This document shows positions 36,623-46,207 of a DNA stretch of 64,000 nt, in pieces (within the stretch, counting starts at the first letter, position 1; the number at the start of each line of letters is the position of its first letter). The notes beneath the pieces are model-generated. The model was not told the origin of the DNA, ran no database searches, and saw only the letters and a list, made by a program, of their open reading frames with translations. Where the stretch lies: assembly GCF_029478665.1 (NCBI RefSeq), contig NZ_JARPQB010000017.1:1-64000 (forward strand), written 5' to 3'. The translations under genes and the position numbers were made by a program. Source of the DNA: Pseudomonas entomophila. Lineage in GTDB: Bacteria > Pseudomonadota > Gammaproteobacteria > Pseudomonadales > Pseudomonadaceae.

Positions 36623-38376
36623 CAACGCACCCGCTGCGCCAGGCTGACGCTGAAGATGCCCCATTCGTCGATGCGCTGGGCGATCTTGCGGAATCCGGCC
36701 GCTTCCACCAACTGGTCCATCTCCGCCTGGCTGCGCCGGCGCATCACCCAGGCCTCACCGCCGCGGTGGCTGGTCAGGGCACGAGCGATCATCTCCAACT
36801 GCGGGTGCCAGGGCTGGCCGGTGTAGACCAGGTAGCCGCCGTCCTCGACGGCATCGGCCAGGCCCGCCAGCGAGTTGCCTACCATTTCATTGCTGGGGAA
36901 CAGCTCATACAAGCCCGAGACCACCGCCAGGGTAGGGCGCGGGTCGAGGCTGGCCAGGCTTTGGCGGTCGAAGGCATCACCCTGGATGAACTGGGCGATG
37001 TCGCCCAGGCCCTTTTCGTTGATCAGCGCGCTGCCCTGTTGCACGTTCAGCTCGCTGTAGTCGCGCAGCAGGATCGACTCGGGCAGTTGCTGCAGGCCTT
37101 GCAGCGCTTCGAGGATGTAGCGGCCATGGCCGGCGGCGATGTCGACGATGCGCACCGGGCGGTGTAGCTCACGCAGCCTGGCGATGGCCAGGCGCAGCAG
37201 TTCTTCGACGTTCAGCTTGCGCTGGCGGATGCCGCGCCAGCCAATGGCGTCGAGGTAGTTGCGGTCGATCAATTCGCCGATCCGCCCTTTGCCGGTCGCT
37301 TGGTTGCGGTAGACATAATCGAGGGTGGAGCCGGAGTCGAAGCCGGTGTCGAAGCCCAGCTTCACGCCCTCGGAAAGGCCCTTGCCCAGCCGCAGGCTGG
37401 CGCGGGTGGCGCGCCAGTAGAGATCGCGTGGCGAGTTGCGCGGCAGCGGCGCGGCCAGGCTCTCGGCCTCGGCGCAGCTGGCGCCAGCCTTGTCGGCGTC
37501 GAGCAGCGAAGGCGCGGGCACCGGGGCATCGAAGCAGTGTTCGACAAAGCGCTTGATCCGCGCCAGGGCATGGGCGCGGTCGCGCTCGCCGAGGGTGTCG
37601 TGGAAGAAGCCGGGGAGGATGTGTTTCTCTTTGCGCGCACTGCCCAGGCGCTCGAAGAACTGCTCCTGGGGCTTGCGCTCGACCACGAAGTCGGCGCCGG
37701 AGATCAGCAGTTGCGTGGGGACCTGGATCGCCTGGGCGTCGGCCACCACGCGGTCGGCGGCGTCATACAGGCCCAGCAGCATGGTGACCGAGATGGGGCG
37801 GCTGATCAGTGGGTCGGCCACATACGACATGACCCGCTCCGGATCGTGGGTCAGCAGGCGCGGCTTGACGTAGCTGTTGACGAAGAAGTTGCCGCGCCAG
37901 GCCTTGAGCAGCTTCAGCCCGGGCCGGGCGAAGGGCACATAGAGCTTGACCTTGAATGCCGGCGAGGCCAGCACCAGGCAGCGCACCCTCGGCGCGTAGT
38001 CGTGGGCCCAGGTGGCGATCAGCACGGCGCCGACACTTTGCGCCAGCACCACCATGTCCGGCTCGGCGATGCCGTGCTGCGCCTGGATATGCTCGATGAA
38101 GGTCTGCACATCGCGCACGCTGGTGGCGAAGCCCGGGCTGTCGCCGCGAGCGCCCGGCGACTGGCCGTGGCCGCGGGCGTCCCAGGCGAAGAAGTCGTAA
38201 CCGGGCAGGTCCAGCTCGTCGGCCAGGTGCGCCAGGCGCCCGCCGTGCTCGTGGCCGCGGTGGAACATCACCACGGCGCGGCGAGGCTGGTGTTCGTTGC
38301 GGGTGGCGGGCCAGTGACGGTAGTGCAGCTCGACCCCGTCATGGCTGGAGAAATGCAGCGATTGCGCTTGGCGCAT
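36622..38376 (-). CDS. Bifunctional alpha/beta hydrolase / class I SAM methyltransferase (YnbC-like)
   Basis: A 584-residue fusion. The N-terminal alpha/beta hydrolase has WDARGHGQSPGARGD, the nucleophile region VLAQSVGAVLIATW (SxG), and FFHDTLGERD near residue 260. The C-terminal part is a class I methyltransferase with the SAM-binding motif VDIAAGHGRYILEAL near residue 413, ending in GFRKIAQRIDEWGIFSVSLA. Fusions of this type accompany CDP-alcohol phosphatidyltransferases and may hydrolyse and methylate a lipid head group; the substrate is unknown. It overlaps the next gene by one base of the stop. Confidence 0.88.
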   Translation of the reverse strand: MRQAQSLHFSSHDGVELHYRHWPATRNEHQPRRAVVMFHRGHEHGGRLAHLADELDLPGYDFFAWDARGHGQSPGARGDSPGFATSVRDVQTFIEHIQAQHGIAEPDMVVLAQSVGAVLIATWAHDYAPRVRCLVLASPAFKVKLYVPFARPGLKLLKAWRGNFFVNSYVKPRLLTHDPERVMSYVADPLISRPISVTMLLGLYDAADRVVADAQAIQVPTQLLISGADFVVERKPQEQFFERLGSARKEKHILPGFFHDTLGERDRAHALARIKRFVEHCFDAPVPAPSLLDADKAGASCAEAESLAAPLPRNSPRDLYWRATRASLRLGKGLSEGVKLGFDTGFDSGSTLDYVYRNQATGKGRIGELIDRNYLDAIGWRGIRQRKLNVEELLRLAIARLRELHRPVRIVDIAAGHGRYILEALQGLQQLPESILLRDYSELNVQQGSALINEKGLGDIAQFIQGDAFDRQSLASLDPRPTLAVVSGLYELFPSNEMVGNSLAGLADAVEDGGYLVYTGQPWHPQLEMIARALTSHRGGEAWVMRRRSQAEMDQLVEAAGFRKIAQRIDEWGIFSVSLAQRVR

Positions 38377-38406
38377 GGCGAATATCCTTGTTCGACAGCG
38401 GAGGGC

Positions 38407-39012
38407 TCAGCGGGCTTCGATCAGGCCGTGGCGAACCCGGTTGTACAGGGTATAGAGCGAGAGCAGCAGGATGACCAGCAGCAGGCCGTTGATCCATGCA
38501 GCATTCAACAGGCCGATGGCGACGCCGGTGCCCAGTACGCCGAAGGCGAACGCTCGATCGCTCTTGCCCATCGGCCCGTCATAGCGGCGCGAGGCGCCGG
38601 CCAGGGGGCCCATTACTCCGGCGTATTCGCTGATCACCGCGAACAGCACCACCAGTACCACCAAAGTGGGCGAGACACCTGCCAGCAAGGCGAAGGGCAG
38701 GTACAGCGCGGCATCGGCGATCACGTCGCACAGTTCGTTGAGGTAGGCGCCCAGTTTCGATTGCTGGCCGAACTCGCGGGCCAGCATGCCGTCCACCGCG
38801 TTGAGCGCCATGCGCAGCAGCATCCAGATCGGCACGAGGATGAACAGCCAGGTCAGGTGGGGCAATTTGGCCAGCAGCAGGCCCAGCAGGACGGAGACGA
38901 CGGCAGCGCTGACGGTGACCTGGTTGGCCGTGATACCACGGTCATACAGGCGCTGGACCGAAGGGCGCAGCAGTGCCTGGAAGCGAGGTTTGAGCTGGTA
39001 GATCGATGGCAC
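38407..39012 (-). CDS. CDP-alcohol phosphatidyltransferase (YnbA-like)
   Basis: A 201-residue integral membrane enzyme that swaps CMP for an alcohol on CDP-diacylglycerol. The family motif DG(X)2AR(X)8G(X)3D(X)3D is readable as DGMLAREFGQQSKLGAYLNE followed by LCDVIAD. About five membrane segments follow. GTG 39012 is chosen over ATG 39039 because GGGAG lies seven bases upstream. It is the first gene of the minus-strand lipid cluster, followed by the hydrolase-methyltransferase gene after 30 bases. The alcohol used cannot be read from sequence. Confidence 0.9.
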   Translation of the reverse strand: MPSIYQLKPRFQALLRPSVQRLYDRGITANQVTVSAAVVSVLLGLLLAKLPHLTWLFILVPIWMLLRMALNAVDGMLAREFGQQSKLGAYLNELCDVIADAALYLPFALLAGVSPTLVVLVVLFAVISEYAGVMGPLAGASRRYDGPMGKSDRAFAFGVLGTGVAIGLLNAAWINGLLLVILLLSLYTLYNRVRHGLIEAR

Positions 39013-39226
39013 GTGAAACTCCCTGTCATGGTGCGGCATGGCGCAGATTGTGGGGAATCGGGCTGGCCGGGGGCAAGCTGCAAATCGCCTACTTGTGAAC
39101 CAGACAAGGCTCGCGTGGCTGAAGGAATGCGCCGCTTGTCGGTTGCGGTGTGCATGGTGTGTATTTGGCTTTGTTTTTACCCATGCCGATGTGTACGCTA
39201 CACATCGCCTGCCAAAGGAATGCCGA

Positions 39227-39409
39227 ATGCGCAGCAGGGACGTGATTCAGCTCATCGAGGCCGATGGCTGGTACGAAGTCGAGGTGAAGGGCAGCCATCA
39301 TCAGTTCAGGCACCCGTTCAAGCGGGGGCGCGTCACGGTGCCACATCCCAAGAGCGACCTGCCCAGGGGCACCGCCCACAGCATCCTTAAACAGGCGGGC
39401 CTGAAATGA
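39227..39409 (+). CDS. hicA: HicA-family mRNA interferase toxin
   Basis: A 60-residue toxin with the HicA double-stranded-RNA-binding-like fold. The key signature GSHHQFRHP contains the catalytic histidine, and the C-terminal part LPRGTAHSILKQAGL is typical. HicA cleaves mRNA when not bound by HicB. The start at 39227 follows AAAGGA. The longer frame upstream to 39038 is not used: it reads through GC-rich DNA with no family match. hicB follows with a 56-base gap. Confidence 0.93.
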   Translation: MRSRDVIQLIEADGWYEVEVKGSHHQFRHPFKRGRVTVPHPKSDLPRGTAHSILKQAGLK

Positions 39410-39465
39410 GGCCGATGATGCTATCCAGGGTGATCTGTCACCCCGAAGATCAATGGAGACAAACC

Positions 39466-39873
39466 ATGAAATTTCCAGTTGTGCTGCACAAGGACGAGGA
39501 CTCGGATTACGGCGTGATCGTGCCCGACGTGCCTGGCTGCTTCTCCGCCGGTGCCAGCGTTTCCCAGGCGCTGGACAACGTCCAGGAGGCCCTGGCGCTG
39601 CATTTCGAAGGGCTGGTGGCCGATGGCGAGGCGCTGCCCCAGGCCCAGGAAGTGGACGTGCATGTGGCCAACCCCGACTACGCTGGCGGCGTCTGGGCGG
39701 TGGTGGAGTTCGACGTCACCCCGTACCTGGGCAAGGCGGTACGCTTCAACGCGACGCTGCCGGAGAACCTGCTGCAGCGGATCGACGAGAAGGTCAAGCG
39801 TGACCATCGCTACGCCTCGCGTTCGGGCTTTCTCGCCTCGGCGGCGCTGCGCGAGCTGGCCGTGGCGCATTGA
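39466..39873 (+). CDS. hicB: HicB-family antitoxin
   Basis: A 135-residue antitoxin. The N-terminal HicB domain reads FPVVLHKDEDSDYGVIVPDV followed by PGCFSAG. A C-terminal ribbon-helix-helix segment (RFNATLPENLLQRIDEKVKR, then SGFLASAALREL) should bind the operator in front of hicA. ATG 39466 follows GGAGAC; the in-frame start at 39406 overlaps hicA and lacks a site. It is likely that HicAB autoregulates this pair. Confidence 0.93.
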   Translation: MKFPVVLHKDEDSDYGVIVPDVPGCFSAGASVSQALDNVQEALALHFEGLVADGEALPQAQEVDVHVANPDYAGGVWAVVEFDVTPYLGKAVRFNATLPENLLQRIDEKVKRDHRYASRSGFLASAALRELAVAH

Positions 39874-39879
39874 GCATGA

Positions 39880-39902
39880 GGGGCCACCACGTGGCCCCTT
39901 CG
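39880..39902. terminator. Hairpin between convergent hicB and monooxygenase genes
   Basis: An 8-base-pair GC-rich stem (GGGGCCAC with GTGGCCCC) with a 3-base loop lies in the 40-base gap between convergent genes and is followed by TTCGTCGTT. The T content is modest, so it may be a weak bidirectional terminator. Confidence 0.55.
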
Positions 39903-39913
39903 TCGTTGCCGAT

Positions 39914-40228
39914 TCAGCGGCTGGCCGACGAGGCGCTGAGCATGTCGATCAGTTGGATATCGAAATCGCGCTCCAGAAACTCCATGCGTTTCTCGCCGAA
40001 CGCGACCATGTGCGGCAGCGCCGAGTGCACGTCCAGGTCGGCCTTGCTGGCCCAGACCTCGAAGAACACGAACAGGCTCGGGTCTTCCTTGTCGCGCAGC
40101 ATGTGGTACTCGATGCAGCCCGGCTCCAGGCGGCTGGGCTCGACGTAGGCACGGAACAACTGCTCGAAGGCTTCGGCTTTTTCCGGATGGGTCTTGGCTT
40201 TGAGGATGAAGGCGTACGGCTCGCTCAT
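39914..40228 (-). CDS. Antibiotic biosynthesis monooxygenase domain protein (putative quinol monooxygenase)
   Basis: A 104-residue ABM-domain protein of the YgiN type. The typical central part is readable: LEPGCIEYHMLRDKEDPSLF then FVFFEVWASKADLDVHSALPH. Such small dimeric alpha-beta barrels oxidise quinols or act as heme-type monooxygenases without a bound metal in some members. In E. coli ygiN sits beside mdaB (ygiN-like quinone cycling), and here mdaB is likewise next door, divergently transcribed. It starts at 40228 after GAGG. Confidence 0.87.
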   Translation of the reverse strand: MSEPYAFILKAKTHPEKAEAFEQLFRAYVEPSRLEPGCIEYHMLRDKEDPSLFVFFEVWASKADLDVHSALPHMVAFGEKRMEFLERDFDIQLIDMLSASSASR

Positions 40229-40428
40229 TGGGTTTGCCTCTATGGATGACGGGATGAAGGCATTCTAAATCAACAATATGTTTATCATTCGTGACTATGA
40301 GGCAAATGTATTTTGACCTCACGCCGCTTTTTCCCCTGCTTGTGTCTCCTTAACCTGCCGCCATTCCAAATGACTCGGTCGGCAGGCACCCCCGCCTCGG
40401 ATCGATACCGATACTTTCGAGGCCCGTG

Positions 40429-41016
40429 ATGAAAAAGATCCTCCTGCTCAACGGTGGCAAACAGTTCGCCCATTCCGACGGTCGCCTGAACCAGACCCTG
40501 CACGACGCCGCCCTGGCCCATCTGGACCGCGCTGGCTTCGATGTGAAACAGACCTTCATCGACGGTGGTTACGACCTCCAGGAAGAAGTCGAGAAATTCC
40601 TCTGGGCCGATGTGGTGATCTACCAGATGCCGGGCTGGTGGATGGGCGCGCCGTGGACCGTGAAGAAGTATGTCGACGAGGTGTTCACCGCCGGGCATGG
40701 CAGCCTGTATGCCAGCGATGGCCGGACCCGTTCCGATGCCTCGCAGAAGTACGGCAGCGGTGGCCTGGTGCAGGGCAAGCAGTACATGTTGTCGCTGACC
40801 TGGAACGCGCCGCAGCAGGCGTTCGACGACCCCAGTGATTTCTTCGAAGGCAAAGGCGTGGATGCGGTGTATTTCCCGTTCCACAAGGCCAACCAGTTCC
40901 TCGGTATGAGCGGGCTGCCGACCTTCCTGGCGGTGGATGTGATGAAGCGCCCGGATGTGCCGGCGGCGCTGGCGGCGTATGAGCAGCACCTGGGCGAGGT
41001 GTTCGGCAAGGCCTGA
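40429..41016 (+). CDS. mdaB: NAD(P)H quinone oxidoreductase MdaB
   Basis: A 195-residue flavodoxin-fold FAD enzyme that reduces quinones by two electrons and protects against redox stress. The characteristic core MPGWWMGAPWTVKKYVDEVF, the GRTRSDASQKYGSGGLVQGK segment and FPFHKANQFLGM all match E. coli MdaB closely. The start is ATG 40429 with GAGG upstream; the GTG three bases earlier is not needed. It lies divergent from the ABM monooxygenase gene, consistent with a quinol/quinone redox pair. Confidence 0.94.
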   Translation: MKKILLLNGGKQFAHSDGRLNQTLHDAALAHLDRAGFDVKQTFIDGGYDLQEEVEKFLWADVVIYQMPGWWMGAPWTVKKYVDEVFTAGHGSLYASDGRTRSDASQKYGSGGLVQGKQYMLSLTWNAPQQAFDDPSDFFEGKGVDAVYFPFHKANQFLGMSGLPTFLAVDVMKRPDVPAALAAYEQHLGEVFGKA

Positions 41017-41035
41017 ACGCTTTGACACGACCTCT

Positions 41036-41118
41036 GTAGGAGCGGCTTCAGCCGCGATCACCCGCGAAGCGGGTGCCAGAACCGCGGTGCCTGCATCGCG
41101 GCTGAAGCCGCTCCTACA
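41036..41118. repeat. REP pair, GCGGCTTCAGCCGC class
   Basis: Two inverted copies of the GTAGGAGCGGCTTCAGCCGC class flank a spacer containing CACCCGCGAAGCGGGTG. It sits between mdaB and the downstream LysR gene. Confidence 0.92.
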
Positions 41119-41190
41119 GGGGGCTAGGCGCTTGCATGTACGTTGATCAACGGCTATCAATCACGGCATCTTCCCACCAGGCTCACTCGC

Positions 41191-42087
41191 GTGAAAACTC
41201 GCTCCGAAGAACTCCAGGTTTTCGTCGCCGTCATCGACTGCGGCTCGATCTCGGCCGCAGCCGAGCAGATCGGCCAGACGCCATCGGCGGTCAGCCGCAC
41301 GTTGTCGCGGCTGGAGGACAAGCTCGGCACCACCCTGGTCAACCGCACCACCCGGCGCATGGACCTGACCGAAGAGGGGCGGTTCTTCCTCGAGCGCGCG
41401 CGGCTTATTCTCGAGCAGATCGACGACATGGAAGAGCGCCTGTCGATGCACCGCCAGACGCCGTCCGGGCGTCTGCGCATCAATGCCGCGGCACCCTTCA
41501 TGCTGCATGCGATCCTGCCGTGGATCGGCGAGTTTCGTCAGCAGTACCCAGGCATCGAGCTGGAGCTGAACACCGATGACCTGATCATCGACCTGCTGGA
41601 GCAAAGCACCGACGTGGCCATCCGTATCGGCGAACTGGCCGACTCCAGCCTGCATGCCCGCTCGCTGGGCTGCAGCCCGGTGCAGGTGCTCGCCAGCCCC
41701 GAGTACCTGGCGCGAAACGGCACACCGCAGACGGTCGATGAACTCAATGGCCATTGTCTGCTGGGCTTCAGTACCCTCGATTCGCTCAACCAGTGGCCGC
41801 TGCGCCATGCCCAGGGCGACCATTGGGCGATCCGCCCGCAGTTGCTCGCCTCCAGTGGCGAGACGCTGCGCCAGCTGGCCTTGGCCGGCGAAGGGATCGT
41901 CAGCCTGTCGCACTTCATGACCCACGAGGACATTCGCTCGGGCCGCCTGCAGGTGCTGCTCGCCGAGCACAACAACGGCTATCGCCAGCCGATCCACGCG
42001 GTGTACTACCGCAACACCCAACTGGCCCTGCGTATCCAGTGTTTCCTCGACTTCATCCAGAAAAAATTGGCGGTCTACGCCTGCTAG
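41191..42087 (+). CDS. LysR-family transcriptional regulator
   Basis: A 298-residue LysR regulator: N-terminal helix-turn-helix at about 4-62 (SEELQVFVAVIDCGSISAAA, TPSAVSRTLSRLEDKLG, VNRTTRRMDLTEEG) and a substrate-binding domain with IELELNTDDLIIDLLEQSTD then VAIRIGEL. It belongs to the large group that includes regulators of redox and drug-response genes. It may control the nearby mdaB, but it lies after a REP pair in the same direction, so this is a guess. The GTG start at 41191 is chosen because family members begin MKTRSEELQ; the upstream TTG adds a short non-homologous extension. Confidence 0.9.
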   Translation: MKTRSEELQVFVAVIDCGSISAAAEQIGQTPSAVSRTLSRLEDKLGTTLVNRTTRRMDLTEEGRFFLERARLILEQIDDMEERLSMHRQTPSGRLRINAAAPFMLHAILPWIGEFRQQYPGIELELNTDDLIIDLLEQSTDVAIRIGELADSSLHARSLGCSPVQVLASPEYLARNGTPQTVDELNGHCLLGFSTLDSLNQWPLRHAQGDHWAIRPQLLASSGETLRQLALAGEGIVSLSHFMTHEDIRSGRLQVLLAEHNNGYRQPIHAVYYRNTQLALRIQCFLDFIQKKLAVYAC

Positions 42088-42206
42088 AAGTTGCCTGAAC
42101 GCGACAGGCCCTATCCTTTGGCGCCGGAATTTTCCTACGTGAATTGCTTAGTCGAATGCCTTCGGCCTTAATGACTGATCAACAAAAACAACACTAGGAA
42201 GTGCCC

Positions 42207-43874
42207 ATGCGTATCGTTCTGTCCCAGTCGCTGGCCCTCGGGGCCGCGATCCTGAGCTGTTCTTCCGCCTTTGCCGTGACGTTGGAAGGTGGTGCTGTGG
42301 CCGCGCCTGATCAATATGGCGCACAGGTGGCCGCCGACATTCTCAAGAAGGGCGGCAACGCGGTGGATGCCGCGGTCGCGACTGCTTTCACGCTGGCCGT
42401 CACCTACCCCGAGGCCGGCAACATCGGCGGCGGTGGCTTCATGACCTTGTTCGTCGACGGCAAGCCGTATTTCCTCGACTACCGCGAAGTGGCGCCCAAG
42501 GCTGCCACCAAGACCATGTACCTGGATGACAAGGGCGAGGTGATCGAGAACCTGAGCCTGGTCGGTGCCCGCGCCGCCGGTGTGCCAGGCACGGTGATGG
42601 GCCTGTGGGAGGCGCACCAGAAGTTCGGCAAGCTCAAGTGGAGCGAGCTGCTGACCCCGGCCATCGGCTACGCCCAGAACGGTTTCAAGATTGCCCAGAA
42701 GCAGTACCAGTACCGCGACGACGCCCAGGGCATGTTCAAGACCGCCACCAACTTCAACGACTATTTCGGCAATATGAAAGTCGGTGAGCTGTTCAAGCAG
42801 CCGGAACTGGCCAAGACCCTGGAGCGCATCGCCGACCAGGGAGTGAGCGAGTTCTACCAGGGCAAGACCGCCGACCTGCTGGTGGCGCAGATGCAGGCCG
42901 ACAAGGGGCTGATCACCAAGCAAGACCTGAAGGACTACAAGGCGGTGTGGCGCAACCCGATCGCCATCGACTGGCGCGGCAACGTGGTCTACACCGCGCC
43001 GCCACCCAGCTCCGGTGGCGTGGCGCTGGCCCAGCTGCTGGGCATCAAGGAGGACCGCGCGGCGGACTTCAAGGGGGTCGGGCACAACTCCGCCCAGTAC
43101 ATCCACCTGCTGGCCGAAATCGAGAAGCGGGTGTTCGCCGACCGCGCCGACTACCTGGGCGACCCGGCCTTCACCCAGGTGCCGGTCGACCAGTTGATCG
43201 CCAAGGACTACCTGGCCAAGCGCGCCGCCCAGGTCAACCCGAGCGCCATTTCCGAGACCGACAAGGTCAAGCCGGGGCTGGAGCCGCACCAGACCACGCA
43301 CTTCTCCATCGTCGACAAACAGGGCAATGCGGTGAGCAACACCTACACCCTCAACCTCGACTACGGCAGCGGCGTGGTGGTGAAAGGCGCGGGCTTCCTG
43401 CTCAACGACGAGATGGACGACTTCAGCGCCAAGCCCGGCGCGGCCAATGCCTTTGGCGTGGTCGGCGGTGACGCCAACGCCATCGCCCCGGGCAAGCGCA
43501 TGCTGTCGTCGATGAGCCCGAGCCTGGTGACCCGCGATGGCAAGGTGGTGCTGGTGGTGGGCACGCCGGGTGGTTCGCGGATCTTCACTTCGATCTTCCA
43601 GGTGATGAACAACCTGTACGACTACCAGATGCCGCTGGAGAAGGCGGTGGCGGCGCAGCGCGTGCATCACCAGTTGCTGCCCAAGGACACGATCTACTTC
43701 GACAGCTACGCACCGCTGACCGGGCAGGTGGCCGATGACTTGAAGAAGATGGGCTATGTGCTGGAGGACCAGGGCTGGGAGATGGGCGACATCCAGGCGA
43801 TCCGGGTGACCGGGGAGACGCTGGAGACCGCGTCCGACCCGCGTGGCCGTGGGGTGGGGATGATCGTCAAGTAA
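42207..43874 (+). CDS. ggt: Gamma-glutamyltransferase
   Basis: A 555-residue periplasmic enzyme that cleaves glutathione and related gamma-glutamyl compounds. A signal peptide ends at about residue 24 (SSAFA). The precursor self-cleaves before the nucleophile threonine in QTTHFSIVDKQGNAVSNTYT (about residue 350-355), and the late GTPGGSRI motif is present. The start is ATG 42207 with AGGAAG upstream, not the GTG at 42201. It is convergent with mcpS across a REP pair. Confidence 0.95.
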   Translation: MRIVLSQSLALGAAILSCSSAFAVTLEGGAVAAPDQYGAQVAADILKKGGNAVDAAVATAFTLAVTYPEAGNIGGGGFMTLFVDGKPYFLDYREVAPKAATKTMYLDDKGEVIENLSLVGARAAGVPGTVMGLWEAHQKFGKLKWSELLTPAIGYAQNGFKIAQKQYQYRDDAQGMFKTATNFNDYFGNMKVGELFKQPELAKTLERIADQGVSEFYQGKTADLLVAQMQADKGLITKQDLKDYKAVWRNPIAIDWRGNVVYTAPPPSSGGVALAQLLGIKEDRAADFKGVGHNSAQYIHLLAEIEKRVFADRADYLGDPAFTQVPVDQLIAKDYLAKRAAQVNPSAISETDKVKPGLEPHQTTHFSIVDKQGNAVSNTYTLNLDYGSGVVVKGAGFLLNDEMDDFSAKPGAANAFGVVGGDANAIAPGKRMLSSMSPSLVTRDGKVVLVVGTPGGSRIFTSIFQVMNNLYDYQMPLEKAVAAQRVHHQLLPKDTIYFDSYAPLTGQVADDLKKMGYVLEDQGWEMGDIQAIRVTGETLETASDPRGRGVGMIVK

Positions 43875-43906
43875 ATCGTTGCAGCCTTGGGAGGGCGTTG
43901 CCCTCC

Positions 43907-43992
43907 TTTCGCGGCACAAGGCCGCTCCTACAGGGGATCGCACATTCCTGTAGGAGCGGCCTTGTGCCGCGAAAGGGCCGCAAAGCGGCCCC
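43907..43992. repeat. REP pair, GCGGCCTTGTGCCGC class, plus hairpin
   Basis: Inverted copies of a third REP class (GTAGGAGCGGCCTTGTGCCG with its complement) occupy 43907-43976. A short GGCCGCAAAGCGGCC hairpin follows at 43976-43990. The position between convergent ggt and mcpS suggests a role as transcript end. Confidence 0.9.
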
Positions 43993-44004
43993 AGGCTCTT
44001 GAGG

Positions 44005-45924
44005 TCAGACGCGGAACTGGCTGACCAGCGTCTGCAGGTGACCACCCAGGCGCGCCAGCTCGACGCTGGAGGCGGCGGTCTCGTCGCTGGCTGCGGCGGT
44101 CTGCTCGGATACATCGCGCACATTCAGGATGCTGCGGCTGATCTCCTCGGCCACGGCGCTCTGCTGCTCGGCGGCGGCGGCAATCTGCTGGTTCATCGAC
44201 TGGATGTTCGACACCGTGCGGGTGATGCTCTCCAGCGAGCCACCGGCCTTGCGCGCCAACTCGACGCTGCTGTCGGTCAGGCTGCGGCTGCCGTTCATGA
44301 CTTCGGCGACCTGCTGGGTGCCGTTCTGCAGGCTGGCGATCAGGCCTTCGATCTCTTCGGTGGACTGCTGGGTGCGCTGGGCCAGGCCACGCACTTCGTC
44401 GGCGACCACGGCGAAACCACGGCCGGCTTCACCGGCACGGGCCGCTTCGATGGCGGCGTTGAGCGCCAGCAGGTTGGTCTGCTCGGCCACCGACTTGATC
44501 ACGTCCATCACGCTGCCGATCTTCTGGCTTTCCTGCTGCAGCAGGGTCATGGCTTCGGTGGAGCGGTGCACTTCGCGGGCCAGGCGTTCGATCTGGCTGA
44601 TCGCTTCGCTGACCACCTTGTCACCGGTGCGGGCTTCGTCGTCGGCGTTGGTCGCGGCGTGGGAGGCCTGCTCGGCGTTGCGCGCGACCTCCTGCACGGT
44701 GGCGGCCATTTCGTGCATGGCGGTGGCCACCTGGTCGGTTTCGACTTTCTGGCTGTTGGCGCCGGCGCTGGTCTGCTCGGTCACCGCCGACAGCTCTTCG
44801 GCGGCGCTGGCGATCTGGGTGACGCCATCGCGGATGCCGGTGATCAGGTCGCGCAGGGTGGTGCCCATGCGTGCGATGCCTTCTTGCAGGGCGCCCAGCT
44901 CATCGCGGCGGGTGACACGCAGGTTCTGGGTGAGGTCGCCGCTGGCGATCTTGTTCACCACGTCCATGGTCTCGCGCAGCGGGCGGGTGATCTGGCGGGT
45001 GATGATGAAGGCCGCGAGAATGCCGACCAACAGCGCCAGCAGGGTGGCGGTGGTCTGCAGGCTGCGGGCCTGGATGCTTTCGGCGTCGCGGCGTTCGATC
45101 TGGATCTTGTACAGCTCGTCGCTGCGCTTGACGATGTCGGCGCCCTGCACGGTCATTTCGGCACGGGCCACGCCGATGGCGGCGGTGGCGTCGCGGAACT
45201 GGCGCACGGCGTCGCGGTAGGCGAGCACGGCGCTTTCGAACTGCTGGATGCGCGAAGCTTCGCCTGGCAGCTGGCGCTTGAGGCTGTCGATCTCGGCCAG
45301 GGCGCTCTCCAGCTGGCGCACGGCGGCTTGCTCGGTTTCAGTGGTGAGGTCGGCGATGTAGCTGCGCACGTCCAGGCGCACCTGCACCAGTTGCTGCTTG
45401 GCCTTGCTGATCAGCAGGTACTGGGCCAGGCGGCTGGCATCACTTTCGGCGTTGGACAGCACGGCGGCGCTGATGGCCTCGATCGCCTCGTTGGCGCGGC
45501 CGGCGGCCTGGTTCATCGCATCGCGGGCGGTGAGGGTGGTCTTGTAGCCCTGGCGCATCTTCTCCAGCGAAACCCGGTACTCGCTGATGCTCTGGCCTTG
45601 CTCGCGCAGCAGCTTGACGTTTTCCGGGCTCTTGAAGGAGTTGACCAGGTGTTGCTGCTGGCTGCCGAAGGCGTCGAGCTTGGCCTGGACGTTGGCCGCC
45701 GAAGCGTCGTCGCCGTTGGTCAGCATCCATTGCAGGCGCGCCACGCGCAGGTTGGTCAGGTCATTGTTGAGCTGGCTGATGTCGCTCATCCAGTTGCTGC
45801 GGTCGATAAGGCTGCCCAGGCTGTTCCAGCCGGTCAGGGCCAGCAGGCCGGTCAGTACGAGGACCAGGCCGAAGCCCAGGCCGAGTTTGAGGTTGACGCT
45901 GATGTTGGCGAACCAGCTGTTCAT
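44005..45924 (-). CDS. mcpS: Methyl-accepting chemotaxis protein with HBM domain, McpS type
   Basis: A 639-residue chemoreceptor with two membrane segments (about 13-33 and 281-301). The periplasmic helical bimodular (HBM) domain lies between them, then HAMP and a cytoplasmic signalling domain with the conserved tip [21 protein letters not shown]. putida McpS binds tricarboxylic acid cycle intermediates and acetate. Arg60 and Arg63 (in LRVARLQ) match ligand-contact residues I recall for KT2440 McpS, so the specificity is probably retained. It is monocistronic, ending at a REP pair shared with ggt. Confidence 0.92.
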   Translation of the reverse strand: MNSWFANISVNLKLGLGFGLVLVLTGLLALTGWNSLGSLIDRSNWMSDISQLNNDLTNLRVARLQWMLTNGDDASAANVQAKLDAFGSQQQHLVNSFKSPENVKLLREQGQSISEYRVSLEKMRQGYKTTLTARDAMNQAAGRANEAIEAISAAVLSNAESDASRLAQYLLISKAKQQLVQVRLDVRSYIADLTTETEQAAVRQLESALAEIDSLKRQLPGEASRIQQFESAVLAYRDAVRQFRDATAAIGVARAEMTVQGADIVKRSDELYKIQIERRDAESIQARSLQTTATLLALLVGILAAFIITRQITRPLRETMDVVNKIASGDLTQNLRVTRRDELGALQEGIARMGTTLRDLITGIRDGVTQIASAAEELSAVTEQTSAGANSQKVETDQVATAMHEMAATVQEVARNAEQASHAATNADDEARTGDKVVSEAISQIERLAREVHRSTEAMTLLQQESQKIGSVMDVIKSVAEQTNLLALNAAIEAARAGEAGRGFAVVADEVRGLAQRTQQSTEEIEGLIASLQNGTQQVAEVMNGSRSLTDSSVELARKAGGSLESITRTVSNIQSMNQQIAAAAEQQSAVAEEISRSILNVRDVSEQTAAASDETAASSVELARLGGHLQTLVSQFRV

Positions 45925-46207
45925 GCACGCTCTCCCAGAAAATGATGTCGCTCACTTGATCTCAATCGCTGGGCGTTGTTCTTGTGGGGAGCCCTGCTGA
46001 TTCGTGCAGGGGTTATCGGCAAGGCGGGGCGAAGCTGAAACGCTTTTTCAGGCTATTTGTAACTGGTTGAAAACGTTTGCTTTTTGGACATCGCAAGGGG
46101 CTGTTGCGCAGCCCATTCGCAGATAAACCCGCGTATACAGGGCCTTTGGATGGCCGTGGCGCTGGGGTAAACTTGCCGCCTTCGCTGAACCCCCTGACGG
46201 TATTGCC

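Noticed and set aside
39038..39226. N-terminal extension of HicA to 123 residues
   Set aside because: The upstream codons are not HicA-like and a ribosome-binding site (AAAGGA) precedes the internal start at 39227.
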